Source of the DNA: Isochrysis galbana | Taxonomy: Eukaryota; Haptophyta; Isochrysidales; Isochrysidaceae | Assembly (NCBI GenBank): GCA_018136815.1 | Contig: CM030940.1 | Coordinates: forward strand, 1,070,418 to 1,134,417 | Direction of reading: 5' to 3' | DNA length: 64,000 bases | The notes under the pieces: model-generated | Seen by the model: the letters and a program-made list of their open reading frames with translations, nothing else | Database searches by the model: none | Told to the model about the DNA's origin: nothing | Position numbers and translations under genes: made by a program | In this document: positions 1-10,665 of the stretch, piece by piece | Layout of the letters: each line of letters starts with the position of its first letter | Numbering within the stretch: the stretch's first letter is position 1

Positions 1-124
1 CGAGTTTTCGCGATGTTTTCCACATAGTCTGCATTTCGCCGTGGTCGACGTGACGAATCGGTTTCTGGTGCCTAGCCTCCTATGAGTGATGTGTTTAAAG
101 TGAGGGTGTTTATCCGTGTGTTTG
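1..124 (-). mobile_element. Non-LTR retrotransposon fragment (zinc-finger-like region)
   Basis: Read on the minus strand this stretch translates without a stop into a segment very similar to residues about 805-845 of the large retrotransposon protein at 1068-4085. Shared features are a run of His/Lys residues, a TRNRF segment and a Cys-x2-Cys motif (KCRLCGKH). It is cut by the window edge, and homology stops at about 124. It is a partial, diverged copy of the same family. No function of its own is proposed. Confidence 0.75.
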
Positions 125-836
125 AGCATTGGCTGACTACACGGTAAAGCCCCCGGGGTTCGCAGAAAACCTTTTACTTCTTAGCAGTCTTTGATATTAT
201 GGCCATGGTTTCTATGCCCATATGGTTGGGTATCGTGAGGAGAGGTCCTAGCCAGTCACAACACACCAGGTTTATGATTTTCCTCTCCCACCATAATTTC
301 CAACGCTGCGAGATTGCGTTCGCGGAGCGCGCTTTCGAGAAGGTCGGGTTGAAAATACAGGGTGAAGAATTCTGATCCTGTTGATGTTGAAGGTGCGTAT
401 GGCTTGCTTTGGTCCCACTCTCTTAGACTCTCCCGGAGACCGAGGCTTCATTCTCAAAGCCTGCTTCGAAGCAAAAGGTTTTTGCCCCTCCCCTCTGACA
501 GCGATCTCGATTTATAAATAAAAGACCATTTTCATATTTGTACTTATGGCCCCAGAAAGAGAACGGCGGCGGCGGCCGACGGCATAATGGATGCGGGCTC
601 GCTCGTAGACGATGCGGAGGCTGCCCAGCCGGCCAGGCACCCGTGTCACCCTGGGCGCCGGCGCCTCGCTGCGCAGCCAGCGCCCACATTCCAGCGGTGG
701 CGGCGGCCCGGCTCCCAATGGATGTGCATTGGGCACGTGGAGGAAAAAAAAAACCTTTTAATATTCTCGCCACGCACGCGGCTATGTAGCTGTCTATCGT
801 AGCCACGCCCGTTTCCCTTCCTTTCCCTCACTACCC
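125..836. other. Unassigned GC-rich spacer
   Basis: No convincing gene. The short open frames here have no recognisable family similarity and overlap on both strands. A homopolymer A run near 747-756, followed by a CTCGCC-containing stretch, weakly resembles 61680-61715, which suggests shared repeat-derived sequence. Otherwise nothing identifiable. Confidence 0.5.
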
Positions 837-1067
837 GCCTTGCGGCAACTCCCCTCGTGCTCTACTTAGGGGCCCAGGTTGTGGGGGGGGTTGGGTAGGG
901 CGGGGGTGCACCGGCCCCTAGTGGTCTGTCCTCGCCCTCCTCCTGTGCCTCTAGGTGGCCCGCTTCTCCCTGCGTCGGTGTGAGTGGATGATTGTTGCTG
1001 CGTCTCCTTTGTTTTCATCGCCCATCCCTTTTTGGGGTGTTTTCTAGGAGGGAGATGCGCCTCAGCC
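837..1067 (-). mobile_element. 3' untranslated region of non-LTR element
   Basis: This lies immediately downstream (minus sense) of the retrotransposon stop codon at 1068. A block near 840-875 (TGCGGC ... CTCGTGCTCTAC ... AGGGG) recurs at 62626-62660 in the same position relative to another copy's stop codon. Shared non-coding sequence at the same relative place marks it as the element's 3' UTR. No clear poly(A) tail or target-site duplication was found. Confidence 0.6.
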
Positions 1068-4000
1068 TTAGGCGAGTTTTTCGGCTAGGCCGAGTGTCCC
1101 TGCTACGAGGCCGAGGTTGTCGTTCATTATCAGCTTTCCTTTGTCGTTTTCTGTAAAAATGGGGGCGCTGAGCTCTAGCGGTCTTTTCAGCTTAGGTTTT
1201 CTCCCCTGGGCCACCTTACGAGTGCGCATTCGGTGATCGCCGTTTGGCGGGGCAATGCCCCTCACCAGGGTAGTGAACCTTATTAGCGTGGACTCCAAGA
1301 CCGGTATGTAGTGGTACGTGTGTGATTCAAACTCTATTCTGTAGAAGTCTCTTATTATGTATCGCCATGCTATTACATAGAAGGTTTTTAGGCTATCTGG
1401 CGTGGTTTCTGCCGGGTATGCAAACAGTCTGTCTTTTGTTTTCTGTTTTATTGGCCTATTTGGTTTCGGGGTGTAGTTAGCGATTGCGTCTAACGTGTCG
1501 AAGATCTTCCTCGTCGCGGGGCACCACGCTAGATGACACGAATCTTCTTGGTATTTGCCGCACATTCTGCATTTTTTCGTCGTGCTATTCTCGAATCTGT
1601 TCCTGGTACCTATCCTCCTGTGGGTGATGTGTTTGAAGTGTGGGTGTTTGTCGGTGTGTTTTAGCAACGGCAGGGTATATAGCTTGGCTATGTGTTTCCA
1701 GTCGTCTTTGGTGATGTCGAGGCGTTTTTCCCACGCTTTTCTGGCTGCCTGTGAGTCGTTGCGGCGTGCTGCTTTGAGCGCGACCTTTGTGATGTCGGAA
1801 ACTGTGATCGCGTCGAGCGCGATTTTTCCCTTTTGTATCGCGTACTCGTCAGCTAACGGGTACTCCATGTATCTGGGTCCTTTGTATCCATTCTCCCACC
1901 GCGCCGGTGGGTGATATCGTTGAAGTTCTTCGTCGTTAACTACGTTGCCGGTGTCGGAAATCTCTCCGAGGTAATCCGTGTTAGCGTGGATCCAAACGTT
2001 GTTGAGTTTTTTGATGTATTTCTCATCGTCTGAGACTCTAACTTCTTCTTGTTTCGCTTCCTCCGCTCTTTGCGAGGCGTCTCTGTTATCTTCCAAGGAG
2101 GGCCTCTCCCCATGGTCGGGCGGTGGGCGTTCCGACGCTTTGTTGAGTATTTGTCGCGCGTGTTCGATTACCGCGCTCCATGAGTCTAGGAACTCCGATT
2201 TATGGATGGTTCGGTTTTCGTGTATAAATGTCTCTGGAAGGTGTTCGACATAGGCCGAGCACTCTTCTCTGCTGTAGGGTGTCGTGAAGGCGTCGTCCTT
2301 ATACACGTTGTGCACTACGTTGGTGTGCAGGGTCTCCCACATTCGTGCCCACGAGGCACGAATCGCTGGAGGAGGGAGGTGCGGGTTATGCCACAAGGGC
2401 TGCGAGAGCGCGCCCTCGCGTGTGAGGAACGAGGGCTGTATGTCTAGATCTCTGAAGTTCGCGATGGCCTCTCTCCAAAAAGTCGGGAGTGCCGGGTTGC
2501 CCATCAGGCTGCACGTCAGTGTTTTTATCGGGATCTTGGAGAGGACAGCGCCCCTTCCTAGTCCGGTGCGGCAGAACCATGCGTCGAGCGCGTGTTTCCA
2601 TAGCGCTTTTCGCGCGTTAAGATAGTTTAGTATCCATTTGGATTGCAGGGCCTTGATATGGGTCGGCCAGTGAAGGAGCCCTATCCCCATTGATCTTGTT
2701 GCACTTTTGTCGTGGGATGTGGCATAGTGTGGGTATTTGACCCACTTGTGTAGTTTGTTGGTGTGTGGGCTTGTCCAGAGGACAGCGTCTGCGGCTCTTT
2801 GAATCCGCGTGTGGAACCATCTCGGGGCGGCTAGCGTCTGCAACCAGTATCTAGGTGTCCCGTATATCATGTAGTTTACAATAGTTGCCCTTCCAAATAT
2901 CGTCATATATTTGGTGGCTGGCGCTAGGCTGGCCACTTTGTCATCGACTTTGTCGGCTAGTTTCGTCCAGAAGGGTTTTAGCGCCTCCGGCGCTCCCAGC
3001 GGAACGCCTAGTATCGTTAGGTATTCGTTGTTGTTTATCCAGTTGTACCTCCGCATATCCCACGGGGGCCTTTGGGCTCTTTGCGCCCCCATCCGGAGCC
3101 CTTGAAATTTGCCCTCGTTTGTCTTGCCTCCCGTAGCTTTTTCGTGCAGTTTAACCCAATACAAAGATTTTTTGATGCTTCTATAGTCTCGGGCTATTAG
3201 TGCCGTATCGTCCGCGAACTGACTTATCTTTAGGTTATATCCGGTGAAGTTGGAGTCTTTGTAGACGTTATGCACGACGTGCGCGTTCAGTGATTCCCAT
3301 AGGCTAACCCAAGCGGCGCGGGTGATCGGCGGGGGATCATGGCGACTATGCCATAGCGGTTGTGAGAGCGCCCCCTCTCTAGAGAGAAGAGAGCGGTCTA
3401 TCCTCAGCGCCCTGAAGTTAGTTAGGGCGTCCTTCCAGAAGGCCGGCAGCGCTGGGTTCCCTCGGATGCTCCGCGTGAGCATCTTCGGGGGGATCGTAGA
3501 GAGGACGGCCCCACGGCCTAGCCCGGTCCGGCAGAACCATGCATCGAGAGCATGTTTCCATAGGGCTCTCCTCGCGTTGAGATAGTTTAGTAGTAGTATC
3601 CATTTCGCTTGGAGGGCCTTTACGTGCGCCGTCCAGTGTAGGAGGCCGGTCCCCAATGTGCGTGTCGCGTTTTCTGGTCCGTGTAGGGGGTAGCATGGGT
3701 ATTTCACCCATTTAGTTGTCTTGCCGGTGTAGGGGCTTTCCCATAGGATTTTATCTGCCGCCCTCTGAATCCTATTGTGGAACCATTTGGGGGCCGCTAA
3801 GGTTTGTACCCAATAACGCGGTGTGCCATAGATAATGAAGTTTACTATGTTGGTCCTACCGAAGATGGTCATATGGCGCGCCACCGGCGTCAGACGTGCC
3901 GCCTTGGCGTCTATTTTGTCCGCTAGTTCTTTCCAAAAGGGTTTCAGGGCTTCTGGAGCTCCTAGCGGGACGCCTAGTATCGTTAGGTATTGGTCGCTAG

Positions 4001-4085
4001 CTATCCAGTTATATTTGCGCATGTCCCATGGCGGTTTATGGCGGACTTGCGAGCCCATGCGTATTCTAAGCCACATCAAAGGCAT
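1068..4085 (-). mobile_element. Non-LTR retrotransposon ORF2 C-terminal part, two partial copies fused in frame
   Basis: A 1005-residue open frame from ATG at 4085. Residues about 7-280 and about 330-600 are two versions of the same module: both contain PPWDMR, YLTILGVPLGAPEALKPFW, WFCRTGLGRGAVLS and VVHNVYKD. Between them, at residues about 288-297, is SQFADDTALI, matching the reverse-transcriptase catalytic F/YxDD box. The C-terminal third has a Cys/His cluster (CRMCGKYQEDSCHLAWC, residues about 836-852) like the zinc-binding tail of non-LTR reverse transcriptases. The N-terminal RT palm and any endonuclease domain are missing. The structure is most simply two 5'-truncated copies, one placed upstream of the other, with the frame kept by chance or by recent origin. 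It is probably dead as an autonomous element. Three further 3' fragments of the family lie at 1-124, 45815-45965 and 62851-63160, all on the minus strand. Confidence 0.85.
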
Positions 4086-4139
4086 TGAAGGCCAAAGTCC
4101 TTAGATTTCATGGATTTTCAAGGACACCGTCCTTAGTTT

Positions 4140-4412
4140 AAGGACAAAACTTTCTAACCGAGAGGCTTCCGCGTGCATTCGAGGATTTTCGACGGCAACG
4201 AAAGGCGCGTCGGCGCTTGCCATGGCGAGGAAGACTCTAGCGGCGGATTTGAGAGCCTGGCGACGTCCCGGTTCCCAATCGAGCCACTGGCAACTCACCG
4301 CCGACAAATACGTGCACGGCGGATGCGCGACCACGAGGTCCCAACCGAGGTTTTGAATGCGAAGAGCATCTCCGCAGAAGTGGGGAATGTAGTCGATCTC
4401 CTCTGCCTGCTG
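4140..4412 (-). pseudogene. Fragment of retrotransposon DNA methyltransferase-like domain
   Basis: On the minus strand this reads as a segment closely similar to the methyltransferase-like domain of the gypsy-type element at 40380-40630. It retains EIDYIPHF, the AHPPCTYLSAVS motif (PPC = motif IV with the catalytic Cys of C5 methyltransferases) and VAVENPRMHAEA (ENP, motif VI equivalent). The SAM-binding motif I region and the C-terminal part are absent, so it is a broken copy. It directly abuts the 5' edge of the non-LTR fusion, suggesting insertion or rearrangement there. Hand comparison of about 80 codons with the 40-kb copy gave about 37 synonymous and about 13 amino-acid-changing codon differences. 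Confidence 0.8.
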
Positions 4413-4624
4413 GCGACCCTTGGAGGCGCCTGGAGGCCAGCTCAGGGGGCAGAGGAGGCTGGGGCTGGGCCCTGGCCTCCCCTGCCTCTCCCTCGCTGGC
4501 GATCCTGAGCCTCTGGGACCCCCAATCTGCAATCTGCACTTGTCTGCCTGTCGACCAGGGGGGAGGGGGGGTTGGAGCGATGGGCCGGCGCACGAGGGGC
4601 CAGGACGCGCGAGGCAGGCGGCAG

Positions 4625-4800
4625 GCAAGCCTGTGGGGAAGAGAGTGGGTCAGCAGGGCAGTGGGCTCCTGGCAAGCCATCAGGCATGCCAGGAGGATGG
4701 GTGGTGGGTGGTTCCTCCCCCTCGGCAGGGGAGGAGTGGAGAGAGAGGGGGGCTCGTGCGCCCCCCCATGGGCGAACCAAGACCAAGTATCAACTTAGTT
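4625..4800 (+). repeat. Dispersed repeat A, copy 1
   Basis: Shared with 9727-9915 in the same orientation: CAAGCC..GTGGG, GGCATGCCAGGAGGATGGGT, GGCAGGGGAGGAGTGGAGAG, ending in an AAGTAT..AACTTAGTTG box. A short version of the terminal box also occurs at 63267-63283. There is no coding content. It may be a non-autonomous element or a retroelement end. Confidence 0.75.
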
Positions 4801-5164
4801 GAGGGAGGGGAGTCGAGAGAGTGGGGGGGCGCAAGACCCCCCTCCATGGCGACCAATCATAAGATTAGTGTTGTCGCGCCTCTGCATGCTGCATGTCCCA
4901 CCGGTCAACCTCCAAACACTCTTGCGGTTTGCAGGCCTTTGCCGCAGTGCCGCAGTGGAGCCATGGAGCCATTACTAATCCATTACGCCATGCTCATCAT
5001 CGGCTTAATGAGAATCCTTCGTCGGCGTATGCGTCATCTCGCTTGAGCTCGATCCGGCCTTGGCGTATGCTTGTATCTTTCATTGGGAATGACGTCGGAT
5101 GGGAAAGAGGGATTCGCCTTCGGCGATGGGGGAGTGTCAGAGTTTTCTTGTTGTCCTAGTTTAA

Positions 5165-5275
5165 TCCTAGTGCTGAGGGACCGTGCCTCATCGGCAACGG
5201 AGCCTCTATGTACCCCGCGATGGGGGTGTGCGCGGTTGGTGCATGGCTCGTCCAACGTATGTGGCTAGGGATGCT
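5165..5275 (+). repeat. Dispersed repeat B, copy 1
   Basis: Matches the reverse complement of 14277-14400. Shared blocks are GCAACGGAGCC, a CCCCG-GATGGGG stretch, TGCATGGCTC and TGTGGCTAGGGATGCTAGC. The two copies are in opposite orientation about 9 kb apart. No coding potential. Confidence 0.75.
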
Positions 5276-5424
5276 AGCCAACAAGACCTCTTACAAGACT
5301 ACAGTTTCGAACGCCTTCCGTCTGTTCGTTCGGCGTTCAATGTCCTCCGTCCTCCGTCCCTAGCTCTCCCTCGTTCGCTCCGCCGCGCGTGTCCAGTAAA
5401 GAACTCCTGGTAACTTCACATAGT

Positions 5425-5586
5425 CTAAATCTACTTTTATCCTCTGTCTCCTCCCTCCCTCCGCCGCCCTCCTCGCCTCCCCCGTCCCTGCCCCTCCCCT
5501 CCCAGCCCCTCCCTCGTCGGCGCCCATCTCTCTCTCTCTCTCTCCTCCACTCTCTCTCTCCCTCTCTCGCCACCCTTGCTCCAACC
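5425..5586 (+). promoter_or_regulatory. Pyrimidine-rich leader of the gamma-tubulin complex gene
   Basis: A nearly uninterrupted C/T tract ends a few bases before the ATG at 5587. Similar tracts on the sense strand precede most genes in this window (see 14521, 21096, 26137, 47860, 53767), so this is probably a 5' UTR or core-promoter signature of the genome. The frame stays open upstream of the ATG, but that extension is only low-complexity Ser/Pro/Leu sequence. Confidence 0.55.
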
Positions 5587-8500
5587 ATGGCGGAAGGCGC
5601 TCGTCAGGAGCTGATGGCCGCGCTGCGCACCCAGGCGCTCGTCCGAGCGCTCGTGCAGTGCACCACACGGCTAGCAGACGGCCCCAACCACGAGACAGCC
5701 GTTGACTGGGTGCACAGCTCATTCAGGCACCATCGCTTCGCTTCGACCGATGGCCACGCCGTCTCGCGAGACTTCGCCGACATTATCGCGCTCCTTCGCA
5801 GGCATGCAGAGCACGCAAAGGCGGATGCGTTGGAGGCGCTTGTGTGCAGGCTTCTCCGAGTTCCCTCCGCAGGCCTCAAGGCCACCGATGAGGCTGCCAG
5901 GCCCCTCTCCTTCTTGTACTGGCTCGCCGATGCCGAAACCATGCTAGCGAGAGATGCTAGCCGGTGGCGCCATGTCCCGCCCTCGTTGGCGAAGAAGGGT
6001 GATGAGGGGGTAGAGGTGGAGTTGGGGCTGGCCGTAGATCCAATCCACTGGGGATACTCATCGGCATCTGGAGATGACGAGGAAGAGCTCGAGGAGCACG
6101 CCGACGCGGAGGTGGACGCGCAGCAGAGTGTCGTCACCAAGACGTTGGGACCTACCTCCTCGGCTGCCATAGGACATAGTGGGTCTACAGTGGCATGTGA
6201 TCATGGCGTGAACCATACTGTGTCCAGCGGAGCCGCTGCAAGTCGAGCTATCTGCAGCGAACCAGCCGTGGAATACACGCGTGCGCCTAGCAGCGCCCTT
6301 CTCGCGGCTGCCCGAGAGTATGGCGACGTAAGCCGGACGTATCTACTACACTCCACCGTGATGGCGTTGACAGGGTGTGCAGCTGGCGGCTGGGAAGAGT
6401 TGTATGCCGATTCGGCGTTGGGGCGTGCAGCGATGCAAACGACACGCCCTCACAGCAACGGACGAAGAGGCCCTGCAGTTGGTGATCGCGGCGGTCCTTC
6501 ACAGGAGGCCCCACATGTTCCTTGGTGGCGCGTCGTTCGCCTGAGCGTCGCCGGCCGTACACATGCTCAGAGATGTGGCGAGGCGACCGGTTCTGCGCGG
6601 TTGCTGTCAGAGTTGGGCGCTTTCGCTTCCGCCGCTGCAACCGTAGGCGCTCTTTCCGAGGCTCTCCTTACCCGACCGAACATGCCCACGACCTTGTACG
6701 CCCTTGGGATTGCCCTGCACGATGAAATGACGCGTGCACGTAGCGCAATCTGGAAATCGCGCAAAATGCAGCCTCTGGTCAGCGGTGGAGATCGAGCGAT
6801 GCCGGCCTCGTCTGTGGCCAATCCGCAAGCCCAATCACCCGCACCGGGTTTGGTGTGGTTGTCCGAGACTCTACGAGGCGCCTATGGCGGTCGCCAACAG
6901 ATGGCCGAGCTTGCGTCCTTTGCCACCGAGCTGGCCGCTATCCCCGCACTGAACGCCGTGATCGGCACGACACCGCGGCATGCAGATTCTGCTGCGGAGG
7001 CCACGAGTGCAGTGATCTCTTTATTAGTTCGCCGCTGTGAGTGGCACGAGGGTGCTGCAGCACCCTCGACAGGAGGTGCGACCCTCTATTTTTTGTGGTT
7101 GTCGCTACTCATCAAGTGTTTGGTAGCATACACGCGAGTGCTCGGCACATGGGTGCGGCATGGTGAACTACGCGATGCTGCGGGGGAACTGTTCATCTTT
7201 CGCAAAGGTGCAGAAGTACCCGCGCTCAATGGCTCGGAGGACGCTTGGAATGGTGCATTCGCTACCCGCTCCGCTGCAGCAGTGCCCGAGCTGCTGGCGC
7301 CGCTTACTACCGCAGTTCTAGTTGCCGGAAAGTCGCGCCGCCTAGCGCAGACTCTCACTGATGAGGAGGCGCCCATCAGCTATAAAGACAAGAGAGAAGT
7401 GCTCGGCCTCGATACCGAGGTAGAGGAGAGGCTACTCTCGTTGATGCACCAGGTGATGCGAAGGTCGCCCGATGTGTGGACATCTGCCGACGCAGCGGAT
7501 GTAGCAAGTGATGTAGCAGCATCGAGCCCGACGACCGTGACATCATGTATTACCTCGCGGGTGATTGCACGGCGGCAATATCCGCCGGCGTCTCTGACTG
7601 CTACATGGGAGAGTTCCGCAAGTGCACAACATCAAATGGCGCACATCGAGTTGCCCAAGTGGCACATACCCATCGCTCCGAGACGTTCGGCCCCTTCGTT
7701 TAATGGCCATGCGCCCTGCGCAATGGAAGCCTGTATGGCGAACACATGGATGGACGACCATGTCGCCTTAGATGAGTCAGCACTATGCGATGAGCTGTGC
7801 CACCTGATACCACCGGGAGCCGACCACAAGATGATTGAGCCCCCGGCCCATTCGAGGCTCCAAAAGCTCATGGACTTGCTTGCTGTTGGACAGTCGGTGC
7901 TCACGGAATATGGCACGGAAGGTCACCCCAATGAGCGGATCCACGCCTTTGCTATCCTGAATCGCCTGCCACCGCTGAAGCTGATGTTGCATGAGGTGCT
8001 GATCGAGCCCCTCGCACAAGCGTGTGCCTCTTCCGGCCCCGAGTTACTCAGTGCGTTGCCGGAAGTAATTGAGGTAGCGAAGCTCCTCCACTCTGTCATC
8101 CTAGGTGGCGAGCCGCGCCTCACTGCGCGTCCTTTGGAACGCGTGTACATGGCAGCGGATGCACATACGCCATGGCGGCCGTTGGTAGGCCAACTCACTT
8201 TGTCTCTGCACGAGGTGCTTCTCGATGCCGGCATCTCAAAGGATCATGCATCTCGATTCTCGTTCGAGCTGCTCCCAGCGGCATCCACGCAACCTGCTGG
8301 CAGCGTTCAGTTGCTTGCAGGCCAAGACGTACCGCTAGACTCGGCCAACGTGCGCGCCTTCAACTCGTTGAAGCTCACATACTCGCCGCCATGGCCGTTG
8401 CAGCTAATATTTTCGGCCACGGCACTCGCAAAACAACAACAGATCTTTGCGCTGCTCCTGCGCCTTCGGCGCGCCAAATGGTGTCTCGAGTCGTTGCACC

Positions 8501-8973
8501 TGGGCAGGATCGGAAGCGGCAATGGCTCTTTCGGTGGCACCTTGAGACTTTGGTGGACGTTGCGCTCGGAACTTTTACATGCAATTCACCACATATATGG
8601 CTTTTTCTCCGTTGCTGTTATCTCGGCAGAGTGGCACGCGTGGGTGGCGCGCGTCTCCAAACTCCGAGACATAGACTCGCTTCGGACCGCACACGAGGAT
8701 TTTTGCGTGAGCGTGGCTGCACGCTGCTTCATAGAGGACCGCTTCGTCGCTGAGCTCGATGCAATTGACGCCATCTTGACACTCGCACTACGCTTGCGCG
8801 TGCAGTTGGAGGCACTGAGTACGCTTCCCCCAGCAGCCCACATGGCTGCCGCTCGCAGGTGGCGCAAGGAGCTGCGGCGCTCCATCCAACTGCTCACCGA
8901 CACGCTAGACAAGCAGCCGGAAAGCCGTGCGCTCTCGGAGGCCCTGAATTTCAACTATTTTTACGATGGCTGA
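5587..8973 (+). CDS. Gamma-tubulin complex component (GCP / Spc97-Spc98 family)
   Basis: A single uninterrupted frame of 1128 residues. The C-terminal third fits the GCP C-terminal domain: a helix around residues 785-800 (LNRLPPLKLMLHEVL), SPPWPLQLIFS and QQIFALLLRLRRAKWCLE at about 930-968, and ELLHAIHHIYGFFSVAVISA through AHEDFCVSVAARCF at about 990-1050, which corresponds to the conserved 'W..L...I AH..F' region. GCPs assemble in the gamma-tubulin complex and template microtubule nucleation at organising centres. The length and the long, poorly conserved N-terminal half, with an acidic run at about residues 160-180, would suit GCP5/GCP6-type members better than GCP2-4, but I cannot assign the paralogue. 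The start is chosen at the first ATG after a 160-base pyrimidine tract. It is unusual here in having no intron. The family call is fairly sure; the subtype is unknown. Confidence 0.82.
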   Translation: MAEGARQELMAALRTQALVRALVQCTTRLADGPNHETAVDWVHSSFRHHRFASTDGHAVSRDFADIIALLRRHAEHAKADALEALVCRLLRVPSAGLKATDEAARPLSFLYWLADAETMLARDASRWRHVPPSLAKKGDEGVEVELGLAVDPIHWGYSSASGDDEEELEEHADAEVDAQQSVVTKTLGPTSSAAIGHSGSTVACDHGVNHTVSSGAAASRAICSEPAVEYTRAPSSALLAAAREYGDVSRTYLLHSTVMALTGCAAGGWEELYADSALGRAAMQTTRPHSNGRRGPAVGDRGGPSQEAPHVPWWRVVRLSVAGRTHAQRCGEATGSARLLSELGAFASAAATVGALSEALLTRPNMPTTLYALGIALHDEMTRARSAIWKSRKMQPLVSGGDRAMPASSVANPQAQSPAPGLVWLSETLRGAYGGRQQMAELASFATELAAIPALNAVIGTTPRHADSAAEATSAVISLLVRRCEWHEGAAAPSTGGATLYFLWLSLLIKCLVAYTRVLGTWVRHGELRDAAGELFIFRKGAEVPALNGSEDAWNGAFATRSAAAVPELLAPLTTAVLVAGKSRRLAQTLTDEEAPISYKDKREVLGLDTEVEERLLSLMHQVMRRSPDVWTSADAADVASDVAASSPTTVTSCITSRVIARRQYPPASLTATWESSASAQHQMAHIELPKWHIPIAPRRSAPSFNGHAPCAMEACMANTWMDDHVALDESALCDELCHLIPPGADHKMIEPPAHSRLQKLMDLLAVGQSVLTEYGTEGHPNERIHAFAILNRLPPLKLMLHEVLIEPLAQACASSGPELLSALPEVIEVAKLLHSVILGGEPRLTARPLERVYMAADAHTPWRPLVGQLTLSLHEVLLDAGISKDHASRFSFELLPAASTQPAGSVQLLAGQDVPLDSANVRAFNSLKLTYSPPWPLQLIFSATALAKQQQIFALLLRLRRAKWCLESLHLGRIGSGNGSFGGTLRLWWTLRSELLHAIHHIYGFFSVAVISAEWHAWVARVSKLRDIDSLRTAHEDFCVSVAARCFIEDRFVAELDAIDAILTLALRLRVQLEALSTLPPAAHMAAARRWRKELRRSIQLLTDTLDKQPESRALSEALNFNYFYDG

Positions 8974-9236
8974 CCCAATTCGCTAGGGAAGCGTGCCGGC
9001 ATTATCTTGCAACCTTGTGCATTCGTGCGTATCACAAAGCGTGGCCCCAAGACTCCAATGGACGGCGGCCGGACAGCGAGACTATTTGGCAAATGCACTT
9101 TCGTCCTTCTTGTCTTACTTGAGCCCAATGATCAATGATGCTGATTCTAGGCTGCTGTCTTTCGCCCTGGCGAATGTAAATCAAAGTGACTGGACTCATG
9201 ATAGAAGGAACAGCTATTGTTATAGTAGTAGTATTA

Positions 9237-9312
9237 CATATGGAGCGTACCGTGACCGCGTCCCGAGCCCCCGGCGACCCTCGCCACCGCGCCCCACTGG
9301 GAGCCCCACATA
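9237..9312 (+). repeat. Dispersed repeat D, short copy
   Basis: ATGGAGCGTACCGTGACCGC and the following bases match 60798-60880 (ATGGAGCGTGCCGCGACCGC ...), with a looser match starting at 16411. At 16.4 and 60.8 kb this segment follows repeat C; here repeat C is missing, so this is a partial copy. Confidence 0.6.
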
Positions 9313-9726
9313 AGGTGTAGAGAGAAGGGGGGGAAACTCTTGAAGGTGCCCGCCCGCTATGCTACTACTGACTCACACCCCTCCGGTGTCTCACTCGCCA
9401 TCGCCTATGCACCCCACACTCTCATCCCCGCTCCCGCTATCCCCCCTACGAGGGGTGGGCCCGCGTGCACTATGACGGGTCAGGCGGGTGGGGGGCGGGC
9501 TGGGGCAAGCCTGTCATCTCTATCTCTGCGGACAAACGTAAACGCGCGTGTCGCTTTTACCTTATTTTGTCTTTTTTTGTTTTGTGGCCCCCGCCTCTTG
9601 AGTCGTTTTTCGTCTGCGCGCCGCGCTTTCGCGGTGCCCGCCTGTCGCATCGGGTGTCGACCTGTCAACATATCGTAAAGCCAGGCGTGAGTCTTACCTT
9701 TCTTCGGATCAGATCGTGAATCAGGC

Positions 9727-9915
9727 AAGCCCGTGGGCGAAGGAAGGTAGTGGGTAGTGGGTCAGGAGGGCAGTTTGCTCCTGGCAATGGCAAGCCATAA
9801 GGCATGCCAGGAGGATGGGTGGTTCCTCCCCAACGGCAGGGGAGGAGTGGAGAGAGTGGCGGGCTCGTGCCCCCTCATGGCCGTGGGTGGCAACCAAGTA
9901 TAAATAAACTTAGTT
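9727..9915 (+). repeat. Dispersed repeat A, copy 2
   Basis: Direct-orientation match to 4625-4800 with small indels (for example a short tandem GTAGTGG at 9749-9760). It ends in the same AAGTATAAATAAACTTAGTTG-like box. Non-coding. Confidence 0.75.
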
Positions 9916-10665
9916 GTGCGCATATTTTCCCATACCCATACCACCCCGGCCCCTATGCCTATGCAGAGCACGATGGACGATGGAAGATGCAAGATGCCGC
10001 AAGGCAGGGTGCGAGGGGGAGAGATAGGGATCAAAGTGGAACCTCATAGCTGCGAGACTATTAAGTCGTAAGCAGTAAGATTAAGAAGTTGCTGCTTTAG
10101 CTTTAGCAAAGATGACATGGAGCGGCAAGGAAGTAGAAGACAGCTAGCATATGTACGGTGTGCAGGCAAGGCAGAGGAAGCCCGTGGCAAGGCGCCACGA
10201 GCCGCGGCTTAAAACTATCCAGCAAACACCAATGTGTGTACACGCACGGGAGCAAGTGTGGGCCATCGTCAACCAACTCAACCAACCAACCGACACTACC
10301 TAGACACGAGTGAGCGAATGCATGGTGGACTGTACGGTCCGAGGACATCTTGCCGCCACCGTCAGCACAACTCAATACCATGTCTCCTACTTTCAGAATG
10401 GAGCTCATACAGCATCCTCTGGGCGCCTCGAGACCGGTTCCTCTACAACCGTTACATGAAACGGGGCTGGCTAGTAGCGTCGCGACCGATCGGAGCCATC
10501 TTTACTCGGCTATGTGAAGTAAGGATGAAGAGCCGGCCGTGAGGGGAAACCTGCCAAAGGACGCGTCGTCGCGCCTCCACGTATTATTTAATATGTCATT
10601 CATCATACCTGGAGACACTGTGCGGCGTTGTTAATTAGCGGTCAGTCCGCAGCGAGGCTAGGTAT

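Larger units (their letters stand above)
4413..5424. other. Spacer with dispersed repeats
   Basis: No gene recognised. It holds one copy of repeat A (about 4625-4800) and one of repeat B (about 5165-5275), listed separately. The rest is G-rich low-complexity sequence (4420-4620) and unassigned sequence. Confidence 0.5.
8974..10665. other. Intergenic region between convergent genes
   Basis: This lies between the ends of the GCP gene (+) and the ketoacyl synthase gene (-). It holds a copy of repeat D (about 9237-9310) and repeat A (9727-9915). No convincing coding exon was found. Open frames at 9340-9720 and 10103-10540 lack family similarity and overlap repeats. Confidence 0.5.
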
